Assembly (NCBI GenBank): GCA_964422365.1
Contig: CAYRAV010000007.1
Location: 1-64,000, forward strand
DNA from: CAYRAV01 sp964422365
GTDB lineage: Bacteria; Bacillota; Clostridia; Lachnospirales; Lachnospiraceae
Reading direction: 5' to 3'
DNA: 64,000 bases
This document shows positions 43,230 through 51,566 of the stretch, piece by piece. Both the position numbers and the translations under genes were made by a program. How positions within the stretch are numbered: position 1 is the stretch's first letter; the number at the start of each line of letters is the position of its first letter. Under the pieces are notes generated by a model. The model was not told where the DNA came from, searched no databases, and worked only from the letters and a program-made list of their open reading frames with translations.

Positions 43230-43352
43230 CTAGAGTGTGTTTAAAAATTTGCTTGTTACAAGATGTGTGTGACAATTTGTAGAGGATTTGGATCAAATAT
43301 ACATACAAAGTGGGTCGTGCAGATTGTGTAATGAATTTTCGAACACGCTCTA
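43230..43352 (+). mobile_element. MITE-A short complete copy, 123 bp
   Basis: A end left (CTAGAGTGTGTTTAAAAATT, GCTTGTTACAAGATG), shortened centre, B end right (GTGCAGATTGTGTAATGAAT, CACGCTCTA). TA on both sides. Confidence 0.85.
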
Positions 43353-43534
43353 TGTAACATTGCTTATATTATTATCAGCAATATTGTTCGGATTATCTGC
43401 TAAATTCAAACATTCCGTTTATAGGTTGACATGCCTTGCTGAGTATGTTTGGGTGTCTTTTTTTCCAATGTATACAATATAATAAAAAATAATATCCAAA
43501 GCCTTAAAAAGCTGCAAAAAAATATTTTTGATAT

Positions 43535-43552
43535 ATGACATATAGATGTCAT
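43535..43552. promoter_or_regulatory. Inverted repeat upstream of the GyrI-like gene
   Basis: ATGACAT-N4-ATGTCAT, about 85 bp before the start; possible operator. Confidence 0.45.
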
Positions 43553-43636
43553 GTTTGATGTGCTATGCTCTATCCATCAAATAAGAAAGGAAGAGACAGT
43601 AAGGAACTGTTCCTAAAAACTGTACAGGTAAAAAGT

Positions 43637-44098
43637 ATGAATTATGAAATTGTAAAACTAGAGGAAAAAACAGTAATAGGAGTAATGGCACGCACAAATA
43701 ATATGGCACCAGATATGGGGCAGGTAATTGGCGGGTTATGGCAGCAATTTTATGCAGGTGGAATTTATGAGCAGATACCAAACAAATTGAATAGGAAAGC
43801 ACTTGGTATCTATACTGATTATGAGGGAGATGAAAAAGCAGATTATAATGTCATTGTTGCTTGTGAGACAGCGGATTCAGACATATTGCCCAAAGGAACA
43901 ATAAAAAAAGTACTTCCAGCGGGAACATTTGCGAAGTTTATTGTAAAAGGACATATGCAGAAAGCAGTAGCAGAGTTTTGGCAGGAACTTTGGAAAATGG
44001 AGCTGCCAAGAACATTTCAATGTGATTTTGAAGAGTATCAGAATGGAAATATGGAATGTGCAGAAATACATATCTATATATCAATTGCAGCAGTTTAG
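43637..44098 (+). CDS. GyrI-like/AraC effector-binding domain protein
   Basis: 153 residues from ATG 43637 (AGGTAAAA upstream). Stand-alone GyrI-like fold: MNYEIVKLEEKTVIGVMART, central GGLWQQFYAGGIYEQIPNKL, GIYTDYEGDEKADYNVIVAC and C-terminal EIHIYISIAA. Such proteins bind small or bulky ligands; many sit beside WYL or MerR regulators. The stop TAG lies inside a family-2 repeat end (GCAGTTTAGCCATGC). Confidence 0.85.
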   Translation: MNYEIVKLEEKTVIGVMARTNNMAPDMGQVIGGLWQQFYAGGIYEQIPNKLNRKALGIYTDYEGDEKADYNVIVACETADSDILPKGTIKKVLPAGTFAKFIVKGHMQKAVAEFWQELWKMELPRTFQCDFEEYQNGNMECAEIHIYISIAAV

Positions 44099-44318
44099 CC
44101 ATGCTGTTTATATTATATTTTTAGTTCTAAGCCATTTATTGTTGAAAAATTAATTATTTGGTTGAAACATACAATAAAAAGTAAGTATTCTATTTCTAAA
44201 AACTATTTATGTGGATCATTCGACTTGTAAAAATAGTTATTGTGCAAAGAATTCTTAGTGTGGAGATATCTGCATATATTTTTTAATCATTTCTACAAGG
44301 CTGAACTGTTGCCATTAA
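44090..44318. mobile_element. Family-2 repeat, probable full-length copy
   Basis: Left end GCAGTTTAGCCATGC (44090-44104) overlaps the stop codon of the GyrI-like gene; right end GGCTGAACTGTTGCC (44301-44315). The interior is AT-rich and non-coding. Confidence 0.55.
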
Positions 44319-44354
44319 TTAGGGAAATCATTTATTCTAAGTCTTAGGTAGTTG

Positions 44355-44402
44355 AAAAATACGGAAACTCAAGAAGATATTTTTTGGGGTTCCGTATTTT
44401 TG
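44355..44402. terminator. Bidirectional terminator-like hairpin
   Basis: AAAAATACGGAA pairs with TTCCGTATTTTT. It stands alone in a gene-free stretch (44319-44648). Confidence 0.6.
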
Positions 44403-44648
44403 ATTTTGTTATAGTGTGGGGAAATTTGCAGGTATATAGACCGGTTATAAGTGTAAAGTTTAAATATAGCTGGAAACTCTTTTTTGTAGGGGGTGTATTT
44501 TCTAATAAAAAGTTGGTAATATATATTTGTAAGAGATGGCACAAATAAGATGGAATAAACGGTTTAGGTATCCCTAAAATTATGAGACCAGTATATGCCG
44601 CTTGTGTAACAAACAATAAGTAATGAGTAATTTAAATTGTCTGGTTTA

Positions 44649-44877
44649 CTAGAGTGTGTTTGAAAATTCATTGTTCCAATCTGCACGCCCCACTTTGCGT
44701 ACTCATTCGGGCATACCGCAATCCATGCCCATCCAGGCTGGCGGATTTTGTCCGATAAAGTATGGATATTTGCCCTAATTCATTCAATGTAGCCCGCTGC
44801 ATCTCATGAATTTGGAACAAATTTCTCGCAAATTGTGATGCACATCTTATAACAAGCAATTTTCAAACACGCTCTAG
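44649..44877 (-). mobile_element. MITE-A complete copy, 229 bp (longest)
   Basis: B end left (CTAGAGTGTGTTTGAAAATT, CACGCCCCACTTTGCGTAC), module (GGCATACCGCAATCCATGCC), central palindrome, A end right (CAAGCAATTTTCAAACACGC, TCTAG). Confidence 0.9.
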
Positions 44878-44904
44878 CGAAAATAAAGAAAGAGGTGTAA
44901 AATT

Positions 44905-45576
44905 ATGTACCTAAAAGTAAAGGATATAACATTGTATTACCAAAAAAAGGGGAAAGGACCTGCTTTGATTATGCTGCATGGGAATGGGGAAGATCATCGC
45001 ATTTTTGACAAGTCAGTGAAAATTTTGAAGCGATATTTTACAGTATATACAATAGATACAAGAGGACATGGAAGAAGTTCTAAGGTAAAAGACTATCATT
45101 ATAAAGATATGGCGGAAGATGTTTACGAATTTATCAGGCGGTTAAAACTGGAGAAGCCTATTCTGTATGGTTTTAGCGATGGAGGAATCGTAGGACTTTT
45201 GCTGGCATCTAAATATCCTGATTTATTATCAAAATTAGTAATCAGTGGAGCGAATACAAAACCTTCTGGTATGAAACGAAAGTGGCTATGGCTGTTTCGT
45301 CTTACGTATTTGTTTCGGCCAACACCAGAGTGTAAACTTATGCTCGCAGAGCCTCATATTACAGAAAGAATGTTGCAATCCATTCAGATTCTGGTATATA
45401 TGACAGTGGGAAGCAAAGATATGATTAGTGTAAAAGATACAAAATATATTTATAAAAACATTCCGAATTGCAGGATAAAAGTGTTTCGCGGCGAAGATCA
45501 TGGAAGTTATATTATTCATAGTGAAAAGATTGGAAAATTTTTAGAGCATGTGTTTGTTAGAAAAGAATACAAATGA
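44905..45576 (+). CDS. Alpha/beta hydrolase
   Basis: 223 residues; AAAGAGGTG ribosome site. LHGNGEDHRIFDKSV gives the oxyanion region, GHGRSS follows, nucleophile elbow GFSDGG (Ser about 91), acidic residue in VGSKDMIS and catalytic His in EDHGSYI. The cap region is short compared with usual 260-280-residue relatives. Substrate unknown. Overlap with the next open frame suggests an operon. Confidence 0.87.
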   Translation: MYLKVKDITLYYQKKGKGPALIMLHGNGEDHRIFDKSVKILKRYFTVYTIDTRGHGRSSKVKDYHYKDMAEDVYEFIRRLKLEKPILYGFSDGGIVGLLLASKYPDLLSKLVISGANTKPSGMKRKWLWLFRLTYLFRPTPECKLMLAEPHITERMLQSIQILVYMTVGSKDMISVKDTKYIYKNIPNCRIKVFRGEDHGSYIIHSEKIGKFLEHVFVRKEYK

Positions 45577-45614
45577 TAGATGGTATTCTATTATATGGAA
45601 AGGAGGAAATTTTT

Positions 45615-46898
45615 ATGGAAACAAAAGAAAAAAAGTTTCCACCGATAGGGCAGAGAATTATCAAATCTGCCCTTGCTGTATTAATTACATATCTGATCTA
45701 TTTTTTAAGAGGGTTTGATGGAATACCATTTTATACTGCAATTGCAGCAATACAGTGTATTCAGCCTTATAAAGAAAATACAAAAAAAGTATCTGGAAAC
45801 AGAGTATGGGGAACCGTGATAGGAGCTTTTTGGGGGCTTTTTATAGTCTTAGTAAAAATATATATTTTAAAGAATCAACACACACTGCTGTTATATATTC
45901 TTATATCAGTATTTATTGTAGTAGTGATGTATACTGTTATTGTTTTTGGAAAGAAAACAGTAGCATATTTTAGCTGCGTAGTTTATTTAAGTATTGTAAT
46001 GGCACATATTGGAGATGCACAGCCATTTTTATTTGCAGCAGACAGAGTAATCGATACATTAATTGGAGTTGCCATTGCAGCAGTGATTAGTAATTTTCAA
46101 TTTCCAAGAAAAAAGGACTGTGAAACATTATTTGTTGCCGGCATGGATGAAACATTGTTAGGAAGTGATGGAACAATTTCTGATTACAGCAGAGTGGAAT
46201 TAAACCGCATGTTAGACAATGGATTGAAATTTACAATAGCAACAGAGAGGACCTCTGCTTCTCTTTTAGAAGGGATTGGAGAAATCCGCCTGCAGATGCC
46301 TGTGATTACATTTAATGGTGCTGTGCTATTTGATATTAAGAAGAAGGAATATCTGAAAGTACAGGAAATGAGCCACAGTCTTGTCAATGAGATTAGAGTA
46401 TTTTTGGCGGATGAAGCTATAGGTTGTTACAGCACAGGACTGATACAAGATACATTGATGATCTATTATAATAAATTTTATTCAGAAGTGGAAGAGAAGA
46501 TTTATCATCAACTTAGGAGCTCGTTGTATCGAAATTATATGAGAGGCGATATTCATGAGGAGGCGAAAGTATTTTACATGATGTCAGTTGGAAACGATGA
46601 GAAAATTTCAAACATATACCATAGATTAAGAGAGAAGGAATGGTTTAAAGAGCTTCGTGTAGTCCGTATGCGTTCTACAGATTATCCAGGACATACTTAT
46701 TTGAAAATTTATCATAAAGATGCCACAAAGCAGAATATGATTGCAGAATTACAGAAAATAACACAGTTAGAAAAGGTGTTGACACTTGGAACCATTCCAG
46801 ATAAGTATGATAGATTGATTCGGGATAATGATCATAATGAATTGGTAAAGACAATAAAAAAATATTTTGAACCTTTTATATGGGAAAAAGGACGATAA
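45615..46898 (+). CDS. FUSC/aromatic acid exporter-like domain fused to a HAD domain lacking its nucleophile
   Basis: 427 residues from ATG 45615 (AAAGGAGG 8 nt upstream). Residues 10-165 hold about five TM helices of the ArAE/FUSC type (ALAVLITYLIYFLRGFDGIP, NRVWGTVIGAFWGLFIVLV). Residues 170-427 are a Cof-type HAD domain. The motif I expected as DLDGTLL or DMDETLL reads GMDETLL; the nucleophile Asp is replaced by Gly176, so phosphatase activity is unlikely. The later motif ITFNGAVLFD is kept. The HAD part may act as a regulatory or ligand-binding domain. Confidence 0.82.
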   Translation: METKEKKFPPIGQRIIKSALAVLITYLIYFLRGFDGIPFYTAIAAIQCIQPYKENTKKVSGNRVWGTVIGAFWGLFIVLVKIYILKNQHTLLLYILISVFIVVVMYTVIVFGKKTVAYFSCVVYLSIVMAHIGDAQPFLFAADRVIDTLIGVAIAAVISNFQFPRKKDCETLFVAGMDETLLGSDGTISDYSRVELNRMLDNGLKFTIATERTSASLLEGIGEIRLQMPVITFNGAVLFDIKKKEYLKVQEMSHSLVNEIRVFLADEAIGCYSTGLIQDTLMIYYNKFYSEVEEKIYHQLRSSLYRNYMRGDIHEEAKVFYMMSVGNDEKISNIYHRLREKEWFKELRVVRMRSTDYPGHTYLKIYHKDATKQNMIAELQKITQLEKVLTLGTIPDKYDRLIRDNDHNELVKTIKKYFEPFIWEKGR

Positions 46899-47156
46899 GC
46901 CTAATGGTGGTTCGTTCCGATGGTTTTGTTATTCATGACAATGAATGTTTCTGATTTGTTTGTGTCAATTGGCACTAAGCAGAATCAGAAACTAATACAA
47001 CAAATATTAAGTAAGTGGTAGTTTAACTTGTCTATTTTTCTGAGGGCACTACTTACCAAACATTGACACAGCCACCCGTTACACCTGTGTTTGCGATGCA
47101 GCACTCTCGAAAAAAACATTCTGTGCTAACCTATCCAAAACATAATTTTTGTTGTT
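46899..47156. other. Gene-free region with a hairpin
   Basis: GTTTCTGATT (46947-46956) pairs with AATCAGAAAC (46983-46992), with an inner GTG/CAC pair. No clear U-tract. No gene seen. Confidence 0.4.
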
Positions 47157-47323
47157 CTAGAGCGTGTTTGAAAATTCATTGCCCCAATCTGCACACCCCG
47201 CTTTGCGAGGATATTTGCCCCAAATTCATTCCATGTAGCCCGCTGCACCTCATGAATTTGGAACGAATCCCCCACAAATTGTGACGCACATCTTGTAAAA
47301 ATAAATTTTTAAACACACTCTAG
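47157..47323 (-). mobile_element. MITE-A complete copy, 167 bp
   Basis: B end left (CTAGAGCGTGTTTGAAAATT, CACCCCGCTTTGCG), central palindrome (CATTCCATGTAGCC, then CATGAATTTGG), A end right finishing ACACACTCTAG. The last copy seen in the window. Confidence 0.9.
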
Positions 47324-47372
47324 TAGAATATCTAAAGTTCAGACAGAACCTTTTCAGAGCAGGCTCATTTTT

Positions 47373-49322
47373 CTATAAATTATGTTCCCGCAAAAACTCT
47401 AAATATCCATCTTTTGGAAGTGGTTTGGAAAAATAGTATCCCTGGATATAATCACAGCCATTTTTAACAAGAAAATCAAGTTGTTCTTCATTATCCACTC
47501 CCTCTGCAATAAGCAAAAAATTCAGCTGTTTCATCATCTGTATTGTGCTGTGCAGAGCAATGTGGGTATTGTTATCTAAAGAAGCAGAAGCTACAATGCT
47601 TTTGTCTAATTTTATGTAGGAGAATGGCAAATCTAATGCATAAGACATAGTGGAGTATCCGGTGCCATAGTCATCTAAGGAAAAACAGATATTTTGTTCT
47701 GATAAATTTATCATATTTAGTTTTAATGTTTCAGGAGAAACTGCTGCTGCTGTTTCTGTAATTTCTAAATTAATCTGTTCAGGCCGCACATTATACTGTT
47801 TCATAATAGTTAAAAGCTGTTCAGCTAGTTTTGGCTGCATGCATTGTACAACAGAGAGGTTAATCTCAATATATTCTACACCCAGTGCAGCTAGATGATC
47901 TTTGGCAATACATTTGCATACAGTTTCAAAAACAAATAATCCGATATCTATAATCATACCGTTCTTTTCGGCAATTGGAATAAATTCTTCAGGGGAAATT
48001 ACACCATAGTCATGATCCCAAAGGCGGACAAGTGCCTCAGCACAGGTGAATTTTTTCTCTTTTACAGAGTAGATCGGCTGATAATATACCTGAAAAGTTC
48101 CTTCATGGAGGGCACGCCGAATGGCATACTCCACATTTTTGATGCGCTGTTTTAAATGTAAGAGAGTATCTTTAGCATAAATAATATGGAATTTTTCGGA
48201 GAAATAGTGTCCATACTCAGTTAAATTATCTTCATCGGGTCTGTAGTCAATAAAATCGCATAAGTTCCCATAATCAGAGAAATCTTCAGGTGCATAGCAG
48301 ATGCTAAGCAGAAAGCCAAGATCTACATCAATGCCGTTTGTGTTCCATGGAAGAGAAAAACGGTGCTGCAGCGTATCAACAATAGAAGCTGTTTCTTTCT
48401 CTTTTAGGGATGGATATACAAAGCAAAACTGTCCAAAACCAATATGAAAAATACAGGTATGCTTATCACATAAAGACTTTAAAAAAGAGGATACATTTTT
48501 AATCATGGAGTTGACATAATCAGATCCAAGTGTCTTATTAAAAAAAGGTAAATCCTTTAATTTTAATGAAATAATGGTAAAGTTCTGTCCGCGATAAAAG
48601 TTTTTCTCTATTACTGAACACATAGCATCACGATTTAGAAGTCCAGTCTGGCTGTTGATTAGTTTTTCGGGATTTTGAATATTAATTAGCATAATCAGCA
48701 AACAGAGAGAAACTGAAAATAATTCTAGCAGTAATTCAGGGTACAAGGTCTGCACAATAACAACAAATATGGCAATCATGTTAAATGCATAGAGAGAATA
48801 CTGAATATTTTTTTCTAATTGTTTTCTATTCTGAAAGGCATGAACAATTGATATAAGAAAGTAATAAAATGCTGTAAGATAATAAAGATAAAGAGCCATG
48901 CCATGACAATAGTTTAAATTTTCATCAAAGTAGAATAAGTGATGAGTAAAAGGATTACAAAAAGCAACAATGATGCAAATAAGTTCAGGTAAACAGAAAA
49001 GCATCTTTTGAAATAAATGTATGTTCTTTTTATGGCTGCCTGCAATCGTAATACTATAATAAGCATAGAGAAATGGCATTGTAATATTACAAATAAAAAA
49101 AGCCCAGCATGAAAAGTCCATAACAGAAGGAGAAAAAATATGCGGATATGATATCGCAATAGAACTTAATATATCAAAAATGGTAGTGGCCATGCAGTCA
49201 CATATCATCAATAATAAAATATTATTTTCAAAAGAATGGATTTTTACTTTTTTTCCATAAATAAATAAAATCAATATCAAGTTCAACATAGCTGCAATAT
49301 CAAAAGAGATATTATATTGCAT
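47373..49322 (-). CDS. Membrane c-di-GMP phosphodiesterase, degenerate GGDEF plus EAL
   Basis: 649 residues. About seven N-terminal TM helices (to residue 215). A GGDEF-like domain (about 225-345) has IGFGQFCFV in place of GGDEF, so it is not a cyclase. The EAL domain (about 400-645) keeps EALVRLW, NLS, EITE, DDYGTGYS, KLDKS, AEGVDNEEQ and QGYYFSKP. It should hydrolyse c-di-GMP in response to a membrane-perceived signal. Monocistronic. Confidence 0.9.
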   Translation of the reverse strand: MQYNISFDIAAMLNLILILFIYGKKVKIHSFENNILLLMICDCMATTIFDILSSIAISYPHIFSPSVMDFSCWAFFICNITMPFLYAYYSITIAGSHKKNIHLFQKMLFCLPELICIIVAFCNPFTHHLFYFDENLNYCHGMALYLYYLTAFYYFLISIVHAFQNRKQLEKNIQYSLYAFNMIAIFVVIVQTLYPELLLELFSVSLCLLIMLINIQNPEKLINSQTGLLNRDAMCSVIEKNFYRGQNFTIISLKLKDLPFFNKTLGSDYVNSMIKNVSSFLKSLCDKHTCIFHIGFGQFCFVYPSLKEKETASIVDTLQHRFSLPWNTNGIDVDLGFLLSICYAPEDFSDYGNLCDFIDYRPDEDNLTEYGHYFSEKFHIIYAKDTLLHLKQRIKNVEYAIRRALHEGTFQVYYQPIYSVKEKKFTCAEALVRLWDHDYGVISPEEFIPIAEKNGMIIDIGLFVFETVCKCIAKDHLAALGVEYIEINLSVVQCMQPKLAEQLLTIMKQYNVRPEQINLEITETAAAVSPETLKLNMINLSEQNICFSLDDYGTGYSTMSYALDLPFSYIKLDKSIVASASLDNNTHIALHSTIQMMKQLNFLLIAEGVDNEEQLDFLVKNGCDYIQGYYFSKPLPKDGYLEFLREHNL

Positions 49323-49506
49323 ATAATTTACTCCTCCTTGTTGGGATATACAGTCGACAATAAACCTATTTTAACATGAAAAATTCATAGATGCAATAAA
49401 TTTGTTTTTAAATATTACGTAAAAGTGAACTTTTTGTTAAAACATGACAAGAAGAAGGTATTTATTAACAAGGAGATAGTGATTTTTTCAGTGATTTATT
49501 GCGGGC

Positions 49507-50484
49507 TTAATCATATGTTTTATATACAGAACGTGGAATTTTTAATTGTTGTCCAGGATAAATCAAATCAGGACTGTTGATGTGATTATCTTTTGTTAAG
49601 ATAGCAACTGTTGTATGATACCGTTTTGCAATAGCAGATAATGTATCACCAGGTTTAATAGTGTATAAAGTATAGACATTACTATCTTTTTGTTCATCAT
49701 CTATAGGAATTTTCAAGATTTGATTAACATAGATAAGATTTTTATCTTTAATGTGGTTGACCTTTACTAGTTCTGTTACAGTAGTATGATAAAGCCGTGC
49801 AATTTTGCCAAGTGTATCTCCCTTTTTGACACGATAGCGCACTGTTGTTTCTAAAAATGGGTAGTGGTTTCTATCAGGTGCATGATGCATATGAGAGTGG
49901 GATAATAAAACATCATCATAAAACCGATCTAAATCCACAGCGGTCTGAATACCATCAATACGTCCTTCATCTGTATACTGCCAGCCCTTAAAAGAGGACC
50001 AGTTATCCAGGCTCTCTGGTGGAGTTTCATTATAATATGCTACCCATAAAGGAGAAGAGGTAATTGGAACAGAGAAAACGGCAGTATTGGAAAGATCACT
50101 GTATACCATTGGCTCTGTTTTTGTAAGTTCTTTCAGGGAATCAATAAATGCAGTCCCAATTCCATTTATTTCATGTCTTGTCAGACCAGTCAAATCTTCA
50201 AAGTCCATCACCAGCCGACAATCATACTTTTTATTAGAAGTAATAGCAGCAAAATGTCTTGCCTGGTGTTTTGCCTGACTGGCACTCCTTGCAGTTACAT
50301 AAAAATAAAAGCCAATTTTAAAACCTTGTTTAGAAGCATTTTCATAATTTCTTTCAAAGAAAGGATCAATTGAAGTGGATCCTTCGCCAGCCTTTATATA
50401 AATAATAGAAAAACCATCATTCTTTACTTTCTGAAAATCAATATTACCCTGCCACTGGCTGACATCAAGTCCGTGATATCTCAT
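49507..50484 (-). CDS. GH25 lysozyme with two LysM domains
   Basis: 325 residues from ATG 50484 (GGAGAAG upstream; the frame extends further but without a ribosome site). GH25 domain (about 1-195): HGLDVSQWQGNIDF with the family Asp, IIYIKAGEG, and catalytic LVMDFEDLTG. LysM1 about 220-265 (YRVKKGDTLGKIARLYHTT), LysM2 about 275-320 (YTIKPGDTLSAIAKRYHTT). No signal peptide is visible, so export is by another route or by lysis. Cuts peptidoglycan. Confidence 0.92.
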   Translation of the reverse strand: MRYHGLDVSQWQGNIDFQKVKNDGFSIIYIKAGEGSTSIDPFFERNYENASKQGFKIGFYFYVTARSASQAKHQARHFAAITSNKKYDCRLVMDFEDLTGLTRHEINGIGTAFIDSLKELTKTEPMVYSDLSNTAVFSVPITSSPLWVAYYNETPPESLDNWSSFKGWQYTDEGRIDGIQTAVDLDRFYDDVLLSHSHMHHAPDRNHYPFLETTVRYRVKKGDTLGKIARLYHTTVTELVKVNHIKDKNLIYVNQILKIPIDDEQKDSNVYTLYTIKPGDTLSAIAKRYHTTVAILTKDNHINSPDLIYPGQQLKIPRSVYKTYD

Positions 50485-50492
50485 AGAGCTTC

Positions 50493-50527
50493 TCCATATA
50501 ATAATGTTATTATCATTATTATATGGA
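50493..50527. promoter_or_regulatory. Palindrome before the lysozyme gene
   Basis: Perfect 14-bp arms TCCATATAATAATG and CATTATTATATGGA around 7 nt. It shares ATATAATAATG/CATTATTATAT with the SPFH promoter palindrome (3789-3831) and likewise contains a TATAAT. Confidence 0.6.
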
Positions 50528-50609
50528 ATACAAAAAAAAATGTGAGTAGAAGTGAAAAGAGCTCCCACATGAAAAAAATATCCTATATGGTTGCTGGTGA
50601 TTACCAATA

Positions 50610-50651
50610 CAACAACAATTAAGTTTCACTGTAATGACTTAATTGTTGTTG
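50610..50651. terminator. Inverted repeat, possible terminator
   Basis: CAACAACAATTAAG pairs perfectly with CTTAATTGTTGTTG. No T-run. Lies between yqeY and the lysozyme gene; the rest of 50528-50804 has no gene. Confidence 0.45.
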
Positions 50652-50804
50652 CAGCTAATTATAAACGATATATTGCAGCATCTTAATGTGACAGCCTTTT
50701 TAATTCTTGTGGCAGCTGGTAAAGTCAAAACAGCTTAACTTACACCAGATTGCCCATAGAAAGATAAAAAGGAAATAGAAGATATGCTTGTAAAAGTACA
50801 AAAT

Positions 50805-51242
50805 TTACTGGCACAGATCTCCAACAACCTGATTAATTACTTTTCCGTCAGCCTTACCTTTCAATACAGGCATTACCGCCTTCATAATCTGTCCTTTATT
50901 TCTACTTTCCACTACATCTGCAAAGTCTTTTAAAATCAGTTCTTTTACTTCATCAGCACCTAAGAGTGCAGGAGCATAATTCTTTGCAACAGCGAGACGC
51001 TGTGAATATTCTTCCTTCAGGTCTGTACGTTCAGCAGGGCAGGTATCTACCTGTTCCTGTAGTGTTTTTACTTCTTTTAAAATAACCTGATTTACCAGAT
51101 CTTCAGGAATATTTTCTCTGTCACCGTTGTCAATACCAGCTTTTTTAACAGCGGCAATTAAGGAAGAGATGGTCTCCTTCTTTAATTTTTCCTTTGCCTT
51201 CATAGCAGCAATCATGTCTTTTTGTAATACATCTAAAGTCAT
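50805..51242 (-). CDS. yqeY: GatB/YqeY-family protein
   Basis: 145 residues from ATG 51242 (GGAGG 8 nt upstream). Typical strings MKAKEKLKKETISSLIAAVK, LKEVKTLQEQVD and KGQIMKAVMPVLKGKADGKV cover nearly the whole protein. Related to the tRNA-binding tail domain of GatB; thought to act in tRNA-linked metabolism. Confidence 0.9.
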   Translation of the reverse strand: MTLDVLQKDMIAAMKAKEKLKKETISSLIAAVKKAGIDNGDRENIPEDLVNQVILKEVKTLQEQVDTCPAERTDLKEEYSQRLAVAKNYAPALLGADEVKELILKDFADVVESRNKGQIMKAVMPVLKGKADGKVINQVVGDLCQ

Positions 51243-51486
51243 TTCATATTCCTCCAATTCTTATGTTTCTTAATCAATATAATATATTTTTTGCAGAAAA
51301 TCAAATGTTTGTGTATATTTTGGCACTTTATGAATGATTTCTAACAGAAGAGTTACTTTTTTGGTGCAAACCACATTCATTGTAGTATATCCTGCCAGGT
51401 ATCATTACTGTATTTTCTTTCGTGCAGTTCTAAAATATATGTATCACCCATCCAGTCATTTCAAATTATTTATATTGGACTTACTT

Positions 51487-51536
51487 ATAAAAAAGAAAAT
51501 GCCAAAAAATACATTTGGCACTTTTCGGCATTTTCT
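51487..51536 (-). terminator. Intrinsic terminator of pckA
   Basis: AAAAAAGAAAATGCC (51487-51501) pairs with GGCATTTTCTTT (51525-51536); the minus strand ends in a T-run. The gap 51243-51486 shows no gene. Confidence 0.85.
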
Positions 51537-51566
51537 TTCAAAAATAACATTATAATTCATTCAAAA

